Assembly: GCA_002381765.1 (NCBI GenBank)
Contig: DFXX01000046.1
Coordinates: forward strand, 1 to 17,579
Direction: 5' to 3'
DNA length: 17,579 bases
Source: Bacteriovoracaceae bacterium UBA4097
GTDB taxonomy: Bacteria > Bdellovibrionota > Bacteriovoracia > Bacteriovoracales > Bacteriovoracaceae
In this document: piece after piece, positions 8,105 through 14,377 of the stretch
How the letters are laid out: each line of letters starts with the position of its first letter
Numbering within the stretch: the stretch's first letter is position 1
Translations under genes and position numbers: made by a program
The notes under the pieces: model-generated
What the model saw: only the letters and a program-made list of their open reading frames with translations
Told to the model about the DNA's origin: nothing
Databases searched by the model: none

Positions 8105-9169
8105 GTGAAATTTTATGTTCTAGCGATGCTTCTCCTGAGCGGATGCGCTTGGAGGCATAAGGATTTTAAGGAAGATTTGAACCAACCTGTGAGCCTTGAA
8201 CCTCAAGTCGCGGTTGATAAAGAGTTGCTGGAAAAATTTAAGGTTGAGCCAGAAGTTATTGCTGAACCTACCCCTGAAGCTAAACCTAAAGTTAAGCCAG
8301 ATACTTCAGAAGTTAAGAAAAAGCCGGTGGTGACTGTACAGAAGACCTCTCCCCAGAAAATTGAACCAACGCCTCTTCCTAAAAAAGGCGAGCTCAAAGT
8401 CGTTAAACTTGAATATCCTGAAGATTACCCCAGTGAGCTTAAGGCCCTCAATGCCAAGGCCAAAAAAATCTGGGAACTTTATAAACCAAATCATGCAGCA
8501 GATGAGCAATCATATCTCAACATCTATTATCTGGGGATGACTGTCGGAAAGATTATGTTTACCAACAAGGGTAAAAAGCTCATGAATGAGAAGGAAGTCT
8601 GGCACTTTCATGCTCGCTTTAAGTCAGCACCTTTTTATAGCAATATTTATGAGCTAGATGATACTGTCGATACCTATGTCACAACCGATAAATTTTTAAG
8701 TACTCGTTACAGCTTAATTCAAAGAGAGAGTAAGCAGGATATCGATGATCTTCAGTTGCATGACCGCGAACAACTAAAAACGTTTTGGTTTTATAAAAGA
8801 AAGACAAGTGGCTCTACCAAGGAAAAGAAGAAAGAAATTTTTATTCCTCACTTCAGTATAGATCCCTTCTCGGTACTCTTCTTCTATCAAGGTTTACCCC
8901 TTAAGAACGGAGACATTTACGAAATACCAGTCATCAACAAAGATAAGATTCTTCTCTTGAAATCAGTTGTCGAAGGGCGCGAATCCATCGCTACTGCATT
9001 GGGAGAGAAGAAGGCCATTAGAGTTCACGCTACGACTAAGTATACCGGACAGCACTTAAAGAGTGGGGACCTCTTCTTCTGGTTTAGTGACGATGAGAAG
9101 AGAACATTACTAAAAGTTCAGGCAAAGATAAAAATCGGATCTGTTACAGCAGAGATCGTAGAGCACTAA
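8105..9169 (+). CDS. DUF3108 lipoprotein with Pro/Lys/Glu linker
   Basis: The 354-aa protein begins at GTG 8105, with AAGGA at 8094-8098 six nt upstream. A short signal with lipobox LLSGC predicts lipidation at Cys14; the +2 residue is Trp, so it is expected to reach the outer membrane. A linker (about 25-95) rich in Pro, Lys and Glu (EPTPEAKPKVKP style) resembles the stretched spacers of envelope-spanning proteins. The rest (about 134-350) has the DUF3108 look: YLNIYYLGMTVGKIMF at the start, a beta-strand-rich middle, DPFSVLFFYQGLPLKNGD, and a C-terminal half with VWFSDDEKR-like strands (here FFWFSDDEKRTLLKV). DUF3108 proteins have no firmly known reaction. Position after lpxK and 1-nt overlap with the glycosyltransferase suggest a role in lipid A/LPS or envelope assembly; this is inference. 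Confidence 0.8.
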   Translation: MKFYVLAMLLLSGCAWRHKDFKEDLNQPVSLEPQVAVDKELLEKFKVEPEVIAEPTPEAKPKVKPDTSEVKKKPVVTVQKTSPQKIEPTPLPKKGELKVVKLEYPEDYPSELKALNAKAKKIWELYKPNHAADEQSYLNIYYLGMTVGKIMFTNKGKKLMNEKEVWHFHARFKSAPFYSNIYELDDTVDTYVTTDKFLSTRYSLIQRESKQDIDDLQLHDREQLKTFWFYKRKTSGSTKEKKKEIFIPHFSIDPFSVLFFYQGLPLKNGDIYEIPVINKDKILLLKSVVEGRESIATALGEKKAIRVHATTKYTGQHLKSGDLFFWFSDDEKRTLLKVQAKIKIGSVTAEIVEH

Positions 9170-10344
9170 TGAGAGAAAAAATCCGGCTCTCAGATCTAAG
9201 CGTTCTATACGTCTGCCTCTCTGAGGAGTGGGGTACTATTGAAAGGCGCTGCATCTCTGATGCAAGTTATTTTAGAAATATCGGTGGAGTCTCCTTTATC
9301 CTGTGCCACGAGAAATCACTGGTAGATAGGGAAGCTGAAAAAGAAGATATTCCCAGATTATATTTTCCCGACGCTCTTACTGGCTGGCGTGCTAAGTTGA
9401 ATTTCTACTTTCAAATTCAGCATATTCTGCAAGAGCAGCAAGTTGATGTGATTCACTCATACAATTACAACACTCTTCTTCCCCTTGGTATGATCTTGAA
9501 GGGAATGCCTCATATACCCATGGTGTTTACCTTCAATGAGAATATTCCCTGGAAGAAAAGTCATTTTATGGATAAATGGTTTATTTCAAGAACCGACTCC
9601 ATCCTCACTTTCTCTCCTAATATCAGAGAACTCGCGGCCGAGACCCTACCGGTAAATCCCCGCAAAATTCATGTGACAGGAGCGGGCATAGATTTTCCCG
9701 CTAAGATTACTCGTTCCCATCATGCTGCTGAAAAACGAAAGATCATGATCTTCATACCAAGAACAGAAGATGATCTAAAATGCATCCGGCTCTTTGTCGA
9801 TTGCATTGACCCCTTACTTTATTCACTCAAGGCCGCGGGATATAAGCAGGAATTGATCTTTACTTTCCTAACCGATATCTCCTGGTACAACCATCCGATC
9901 TTCGAGAGCTTTAAGCGCATGATTCTTGAGCGGCAGCTTGAGATGCATATCAATTTTGAGACCCGTCCTCTAGCTAGTTCGAGTTTCCAGGACTGTGATA
10001 TCTTTGTAGGCCTTCCTCAGATTGAACTTTTCTCTGATCAAGACCTTTATGCTCTGGTTACCCAGACTCCTGTGCTCTTGCCACGGACTTCGACCCGCCA
10101 GCAGCTTATTAAGCAAGGTAAATTTGGGGAGACCTATCACCCTGAGGATGGGCGTGAATTAAAAGATAAAATGCTGAAAATACTCCTTAATTACGATAAA
10201 TATCTGGAAGAGCTCAATGGAGTGGAGCTCGAGCTTCAAGATCAACACCATTTTGAGCGATATGCCGAAGAGCTTTATGCTCACTATGAAAAACTTTACA
10301 CTCAGCGTCTAAGATATTCTCAAAAACGTCGCCGTTTGGCCTAA
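9169..10344 (+). CDS. GT-B fold glycosyltransferase (GT4-like), possible LPS sugar transferase
   Basis: The 391-aa protein shows a two-Rossmann GT-B layout. The N-terminal half has LSVLYVCLSEEWG, then VDVIHSYNYNTLLPLG (about 93-108), the IHSH-type motif of GT4 enzymes, and ILTFSPNIRE followed by KIHVTGAGIDF (about 163-173), the usual domain-linking S-x-x-hydrophobic and G-x-D elements. The C-terminal half is weaker: DIFVGLPQIELFSDQDLYALVTQTPVLLPR stands where the GT4 EX7E nucleotide-sugar site and PV strand should be, but only the first Glu is clear. So it may be a diverged or non-classical member. The last residues are strongly basic (QRLRYSQKRRRLA), as in membrane-associated transferases. 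It shares TAATG with the lipoprotein stop. The LPS core or lipid A is the likely target from context; the sugar is unknown. Confidence 0.72.
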   Translation: MREKIRLSDLSVLYVCLSEEWGTIERRCISDASYFRNIGGVSFILCHEKSLVDREAEKEDIPRLYFPDALTGWRAKLNFYFQIQHILQEQQVDVIHSYNYNTLLPLGMILKGMPHIPMVFTFNENIPWKKSHFMDKWFISRTDSILTFSPNIRELAAETLPVNPRKIHVTGAGIDFPAKITRSHHAAEKRKIMIFIPRTEDDLKCIRLFVDCIDPLLYSLKAAGYKQELIFTFLTDISWYNHPIFESFKRMILERQLEMHINFETRPLASSSFQDCDIFVGLPQIELFSDQDLYALVTQTPVLLPRTSTRQQLIKQGKFGETYHPEDGRELKDKMLKILLNYDKYLEELNGVELELQDQHHFERYAEELYAHYEKLYTQRLRYSQKRRRLA

Positions 10345-10359
10345 GTCCTTCAGTTTACT

Positions 10360-10388
10360 TTGCTTTTTCCCCCCGCATGATTTATAAC
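10360..10388 (+). promoter_or_regulatory. Probable sigma70-type promoter of rpsA
   Basis: TTGCTT (10360-10365) and TATAAC (10383-10388) are separated by exactly 17 nt. The -10 matches consensus at 5 of 6 and the -35 at 3 of 6. Transcription would start near 10395, after the in-frame ATG at 10377. This excludes that ATG and gives rpsA expression independent of the lpx operon. Confidence 0.5.
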
Positions 10389-10421
10389 AAGCTCTCTCCA
10401 GTAGGAGAATTAATGTCACAA

Positions 10422-10429
10422 AAGGGGGG
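10422..10429 (+). promoter_or_regulatory. G-rich ribosome binding site deciding the rpsA start
   Basis: AAGGGGGG lies 7 nt before ATG 10437 and favours that start. A competing AGGAG at 10403-10407 lies 5 nt before the in-frame ATG 10413, so an S1 with 8 extra residues (MSQKGGYI) is possible. The exported-protein gene at 15772-16509 has a similar G-run (AGGGGGA on the - strand, about 16512-16519). Confidence 0.55.
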
Positions 10430-10436
10430 CTATATT

Positions 10437-12176
10437 ATGGCCACCACAAAAACACCTGCCTCTAAATCCTTTGAAATACCTGCTTGGGTAAAAGGTTTTG
10501 ATTTCGAAATGGGAGAAATCAAAGAAGAACAAGCAAAAACAGAATTCGGAGACATGATCAACTCTGCTAATGCTAAGAATTTCGCTGAAGGCGAAGTATT
10601 CATGGGATTAGTTGTTGCTATGAATGATGAATTCGTTACTGTTGACATCGGTTACAAGCAAGAAGGTCTAGTTCTTGCTCGTGAGTTCCGTAACTACGAC
10701 GGCACCATGAAAGTAAAAGTTGGCGACGAAATCCAAGTTTATCTTGAGAAGCTTGAGTCTACTATGGGGAACCTTGTTCTCTCTAAAGACAAAGCAGAAA
10801 TTCTTAAGGCCTGGGATAAGATCTCTGAAGCTTGTGAAAAAGGTGAGCCTGTTGAAGGTACCGTTATCACTAAAGTTAAGGGTGGTCTTTCGGTTGATAT
10901 CGGAGTTAAAGCGTTCCTTCCTGGTTCGCAAATTGACATCCGTCCAGTCAAGAACCTTGATAAGTACATTGGTAAAACAATGGAATTCAAAGTTATTAAG
11001 TTCAACAAGAAACGTGGAAACATTGTCCTTTCTCGTCGTGCAATCCTCGCTGAAGAGCGCGGTAAGATGAGAGATGAGACACTTACTCAGATTCAGGAAG
11101 GCATGATCGTGAAAGGTATTGTGAAGAACATTACTGATTACGGTGCATTCATTGATCTTGGTGGAGTGGACGGACTTCTTCACATCACAGATATGTCTTG
11201 GGGTCGCGTGAAGCATCCTTCGAACCTTCTTGGTGTTGGTGATGAAGTTGATGTTAAGATCCTTAAGTACGATGCTTCTAAAGAGCGCGTATCTCTTGGT
11301 CTTAAGCAAGTTCAACCAAATCCTTGGGAATCTGCTAAAGATAAATATATGCCAGGTTCAAAAGTTTCTGGAGAAATCGTATCTGTTAAAGACTACGGTA
11401 TCTTTGTTGAGCTTTCTGACGGCATCGAAGGCCTAATCCACGTAAGTGAGATGAGCTGGACAAACAAGAAAGCTGCTAACAAAGTCTACAATGTAGGCGA
11501 GAAGATCGAAGCAGTTGTTCTTGAAGTTGATGTTGAAAACAAGCGTATCTCTCTTGGTCTTAAGCAGCTTATGCCTAATCCATGGGATGATTTAGCTAAC
11601 AAGTACAACCCTGGTAAAGTCGTTGAAGGAACTGTTAAGGCAATCGTAGAGTTCGGTCTCTTCATTGATCTTGGCGAAGAAGTAGACGCACTTATCCACG
11701 TATCTGACCTTTCTTGGACTAAGAAGACAGTAAATCCTGCTGACGAGTTCAAAGTTGGACAGAAAGTGAAAGCCGCTGTTGTTACTGTTGATAAAGAAAA
11801 CCAGAAGTTCTGCCTAGGCCTTAAGCAGCTTGAGGAAGATCCTTGGAAGAGAATCGAAGAGCGTATGCCGGTTGGTTCACCTGTTGAAGGTGAAGCAGTT
11901 CGTATCACTGAGTTCGGCGTATTCGTTGAGCTTGAGACTGGTATCGAAGGTCTAGTTCATATCTCTGAAATCTCTGAAGAGCGCGTAGAAAAGCCTTCTG
12001 ACAAAGTTAATAAAGGTGACCGTGTTAAAGCGATCGTTATCTCTATCGACAAGACAGCTAAGAAGATTGCTCTTTCTATGAAAGCTGTAACTTCAGGCGA
12101 ATACAAGTCTAGCTACAAGCCAGAAGTCGCTCAGCCTTCGACACTTGCAGATAAACTTAAAGGTTTCAAAGTCTAA
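10437..12176 (+). CDS. rpsA: 30S ribosomal protein S1
   Basis: S1 binds mRNA leaders and helps the 30S subunit load and unfold messages. From ATG 10437 the product is 579 aa (E. coli 557). Six S1/OB repeats are visible at about 51-118, 136-202, 222-291, 307-377, 393-463 and 479-550. The first two are diverged, as expected for the ribosome-binding domains, and the last four carry the RNA-binding signature (e.g. DYGAFIDLGGVDGLLHITDMSW). The repeats are joined by the recurrent LGLKQ-xxPNPW linker. A 30-residue N-terminal arm (ATTKTPASKSFEIPAWVKGF) precedes repeat 1 and would bind S2 and the 30S. Base usage differs from its neighbours, being rich in codons such as CTT, GTT, AAG and GAA, as expected for high expression. 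A dedicated promoter and a strong terminator make it a single-gene unit. An ATG at 10413 is the alternative start. Confidence 0.97.
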   Translation: MATTKTPASKSFEIPAWVKGFDFEMGEIKEEQAKTEFGDMINSANAKNFAEGEVFMGLVVAMNDEFVTVDIGYKQEGLVLAREFRNYDGTMKVKVGDEIQVYLEKLESTMGNLVLSKDKAEILKAWDKISEACEKGEPVEGTVITKVKGGLSVDIGVKAFLPGSQIDIRPVKNLDKYIGKTMEFKVIKFNKKRGNIVLSRRAILAEERGKMRDETLTQIQEGMIVKGIVKNITDYGAFIDLGGVDGLLHITDMSWGRVKHPSNLLGVGDEVDVKILKYDASKERVSLGLKQVQPNPWESAKDKYMPGSKVSGEIVSVKDYGIFVELSDGIEGLIHVSEMSWTNKKAANKVYNVGEKIEAVVLEVDVENKRISLGLKQLMPNPWDDLANKYNPGKVVEGTVKAIVEFGLFIDLGEEVDALIHVSDLSWTKKTVNPADEFKVGQKVKAAVVTVDKENQKFCLGLKQLEEDPWKRIEERMPVGSPVEGEAVRITEFGVFVELETGIEGLVHISEISEERVEKPSDKVNKGDRVKAIVISIDKTAKKIALSMKAVTSGEYKSSYKPEVAQPSTLADKLKGFKV

Positions 12177-12212
12177 ATTTCCCTTTTCTCTTCCCGCTAT
12201 CATGGAAGTATG

Positions 12213-12243
12213 GGGCCCGGAGTAATCCGGGCCCTTTTTTTTT
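12213..12243 (+). terminator. Strong intrinsic terminator of rpsA
   Basis: An 8-bp all-GC stem, GGGCCCGG (12213-12220) with CCGGGCCC (12227-12234) around loop AGTAAT, is followed directly by nine T (12235-12243). It starts 36 nt after the rpsA stop. Confidence 0.96.
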
Positions 12244-12255
12244 CAGTCATTGTTT

Positions 12256-12271
12256 TGGCACATCATTGGCA
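12256..12271 (+). promoter_or_regulatory. Candidate sigma54 (RpoN) -24/-12 promoter
   Basis: TGGCAC (12256-12261), five spacer bases and TGGCA (12267-12271) match the sigma54 consensus TGGCAC-N5-TTGCW except for one base. The invariant GG (12257-12258) and GC (12269-12270) are exactly 10 nt apart. Transcription would start near 12282, about 108 nt before the small exported-protein gene. No enhancer site was identified. Confidence 0.45.
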
Positions 12272-12341
12272 TATCTATTCAGTAAGAACTTTAAAAGCAT
12301 TAGGATTCATGCGTTTATCCTCTCGGTCGGTGTCTAAAATT

Positions 12342-12369
12342 TTGACAGCTGAATAGGGTTAGTATGAAT
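12342..12369 (+). promoter_or_regulatory. Candidate sigma70-type promoter of the 12390 gene
   Basis: A perfect -35 TTGACA (12342-12347) is followed at a spacing of 15-16 nt by the -10-like TATGAA or ATGAAT (12363-12369). The start would fall near 12376, just ahead of the AGGAG at 12380-12384. The spacing is short and the -10 is imperfect. Confidence 0.4.
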
Positions 12370-12389
12370 CAGGAACATCAGGAGATGAC

Positions 12390-12788
12390 ATGAAAACGAC
12401 TATTCTTTTGGCCCTGGGACTTATGACTTCGGTTGCCTTTGCAAGCTCCCCAGTTATCAAAACTCATCTAACGGTTGATGGAGGCGCCTTTCTGTTTCCT
12501 TCAGAAATTGAATGCCTTGAGAGTAAGCCTTCAATAACTAACATTGAATGCTTTGAGAATTCTCCCAACCTCATCTGTAGCACCAGCTTTAATGCCATTC
12601 TTAAGAATGGAGGATCTAAGGAAGTAAGTATCTATTCGAGTGGAAATATTCCTAAGGATTCTAATCTTTGGGAGTGCCTGAGCTTTGGTATAACGGATAA
12701 GCTAAATCTAGCAATGTTTAAGTCTGACCTGAAGCTTGAAATTAAGAATCGTGCAAAACTGATTAAAGAAATTAGAAGTTGTAACTAA
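12390..12788 (+). CDS. Small exported protein of unknown function, five cysteines
   Basis: The 132-aa product is not recognised. A clear Sec signal peptide (KTT, then a hydrophobic core, ending AFAS) predicts cleavage near residue 19, leaving about 113 residues. The mature part contains Cys42, 54, 63, 96 and 131, three of them clustered (ECLESK, IECFEN, LICSTS), so one or two disulfides are likely in the periplasm or outside the cell. The pattern of short beta-like segments and a basic helical tail (about 112-130) gives no family. AGGAG (12380-12384) sits 5 nt before the ATG. It is a single-gene unit between the rpsA terminator and a terminator 3 nt after its stop, with sigma54-like and sigma70-like promoter candidates upstream. 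No function is proposed. Confidence 0.8.
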   Translation: MKTTILLALGLMTSVAFASSPVIKTHLTVDGGAFLFPSEIECLESKPSITNIECFENSPNLICSTSFNAILKNGGSKEVSIYSSGNIPKDSNLWECLSFGITDKLNLAMFKSDLKLEIKNRAKLIKEIRSCN

Positions 12789-12791
12789 TAG

Positions 12792-12825
12792 ATGAAGGCC
12801 CGTCTTCGGGCCTTCATTCTGCTTT
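12792..12825 (+). terminator. Intrinsic terminator between convergent genes
   Basis: A perfect 11-bp stem, ATGAAGGCCCG (12792-12802) with CGGGCCTTCAT (12807-12817) around loop TCTT, is followed by TCTGCTTTTT on the + strand. It ends the 12390 gene. It also lies just beyond the stop of the convergent - strand gene, but on that side the T-tract is poor (CTATTAGTT), so bidirectional action is only possible. Confidence 0.85.
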
Positions 12826-14328
12826 TTAATTCAGTAGCTTAAATTTCTTTCCGCACTTCTTATTTAGAAATTCAACTAATTCCTCATCATCAGCAAATTT
12901 GAAATCGGTGTGATTCCACAGCTCTTTGACCGAGAGTTCGCAGATATTTCCTGCTTGTGTGATCTGGGCCTTACCTAAAAGTCTTGGATCGGATCCTCGT
13001 TGATTGGTCCTGATGCTGATGCCTTTACCCGTATATGATACAGGAGCAAATTTTCTATTATGGTGATTGGGATTAAGATCTACCGGAGCTTCTTTGAAGA
13101 CTCCACCTTTGATCTCTCGAGTTTCTTTATTAAATATGACTTTTTCTCCGGTAGTCAATGTGACATGGAGATCCTCGTTTACAATTTCTGTTGTCGGTTT
13201 CATCTTTCTTGGGATGATCACAATCACCGATTCCATGAGCTGAGAAAGCTTGCCTGAGCCTGCATCGTCGGTTACCCACAGATAAGTTTCTCTTTTTGAG
13301 CTATCCTGTGTGACGAAATCCCACTCCCTTTGAACTCTCTCGCTAGGCTTTAGTGGCTTTCCTGCGATTTTATTCTCTCCCACATTCGTGAGCTTAAAGC
13401 CGGTGTATCTTAAACCCTCTTTCTTGTCAGAAACATATCTGTCGGTCCAGGACGAGTCCTTGCCCTGTCGACTGGTGATGAAGTCAAAGTTTAAAGGGCG
13501 AGGGACTTTGCGCTCAAATGGAATCGCTTCTTCGGGAGGGCAATCTTCTGTCGCCACTACCGCGAGCTTTCTCTCGGCAACTTTCTCCACGACTTGTTGG
13601 GCGACTTCTACTGATTTTACGATTTCTTCCTTCACTTCTTCATCAGTAATCTTAACCCCTTCAACTATAACCTCAGGGGCTTCTTTTTTAATAACTGGAG
13701 TCTCTGCTTTTTTAGCAAAGGCCCTTAAGCTTTCAATGGTACTTTCAAGGCGGCGGCACATCGGAGTCTTGGCCTGGGTACCTTCCTTACAGATTTGTTC
13801 GGCAAAGTTCATCAGTTCAAACAGCTTAGGTTCCAGTCCTTGCTCTCTCAGTTCAAGAACAATATCTTCAGGCGTTTTCTTACTCCCTTCAAATTTTTTA
13901 CTACAATTACTAAAGGCAAGACTTCGTTCGCTCTTGGTTCCAACAGGAACGCATAGGCCTTTTCCAAAAAGAAGAGGCTGACACTGGAGCTGATTGTTAT
14001 TGCAGCTTCCTTTTTCGTATTCAGGATTGTTTCTCATAGGGGAGGAGCATAATCCTCCGACTCGCTGACTGGGCCAGCCAGCATAAATACAATTGAGTAC
14101 GCTATCTGCCCAAGCTTCACTTATAAATCTGAATTTTATTGAGACTTTCTCTTCAAAGTCAGAATAATGAGGGGACGCTTCTTTTGTTTGTTCTTGAAAG
14201 AAGGCCTTGTATTCTTCCAGGAGAAGAACACGCGTCTTCATATTAGAATGCGTCCATATTTCCTTACCGCTTAAGGCCCAAGTGGAGGAGCTAACGAGAA
14301 TCAGACCAAGGACAAGGAGGAGCTTCAT
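12826..14328 (-). CDS. Exported Cys-rich protein with Glu-rich middle; possible VKGC partner
   Basis: The 500-aa protein matches no family I can name. A signal peptide (residues 1-18, ending STWA) is followed by a helical segment with LSGKEIWTHSNMK (19-31). A six-Cys block follows (C80, 94, 109, 116, 126, 142) with fixed-looking features such as CIYAGWPS, QCQPLLFGKGLC and FSNCSKKF. Then come a helical segment with C180 and C191, and a Glu/Lys/Val-rich linker (about 206-260; 11 Glu in 49 residues, with EE pairs at 230-231 and 234-235). A beta-rich C-terminal domain (about 275-460) has SVIVIIPRKMKPTT and VSYTGKGISIRTNQRG. The last 36 residues repeat the N-terminal motif as LSVKELWNHTDFK (465-477). 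AAAGGAA precedes the ATG. It lies 49 nt downstream of the VKGC homologue on the same strand with no terminator between, so co-transcription is likely. A role as substrate of that enzyme is a hypothesis. Confidence 0.85.
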   Translation of the reverse strand: MKLLLVLGLILVSSSTWALSGKEIWTHSNMKTRVLLLEEYKAFFQEQTKEASPHYSDFEEKVSIKFRFISEAWADSVLNCIYAGWPSQRVGGLCSSPMRNNPEYEKGSCNNNQLQCQPLLFGKGLCVPVGTKSERSLAFSNCSKKFEGSKKTPEDIVLELREQGLEPKLFELMNFAEQICKEGTQAKTPMCRRLESTIESLRAFAKKAETPVIKKEAPEVIVEGVKITDEEVKEEIVKSVEVAQQVVEKVAERKLAVVATEDCPPEEAIPFERKVPRPLNFDFITSRQGKDSSWTDRYVSDKKEGLRYTGFKLTNVGENKIAGKPLKPSERVQREWDFVTQDSSKRETYLWVTDDAGSGKLSQLMESVIVIIPRKMKPTTEIVNEDLHVTLTTGEKVIFNKETREIKGGVFKEAPVDLNPNHHNRKFAPVSYTGKGISIRTNQRGSDPRLLGKAQITQAGNICELSVKELWNHTDFKFADDEELVEFLNKKCGKKFKLLN

Positions 14329-14377
14329 GTAAATTCCTTTGTCATCTTGTCGGATAATTGCCTGAAATCTTTACTGC

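Noticed and set aside
10377..10412. ATG 10377 as the start of rpsA
   Set aside because: It lies upstream of the predicted transcript start (the -10 is at 10383-10388) and has no RBS.
10668..11315. Long open frame (215 codons) antisense to rpsA
   Set aside because: It lies wholly within rpsA, whose S1 repeats are unmistakable. It has no family features and is a by-product of rpsA codon bias.
10800..12120. Repeated DNA and protein segments in rpsA (LGLKQ...PNPW)
   Set aside because: These are the normal tandem S1 domains of the protein, not a mobile or regulatory repeat.
13388..13981. 197-codon frame on the + strand
   Set aside because: It is the antisense shadow of the exported Cys-rich protein, with Ser-rich low-complexity content and no RBS or motif.
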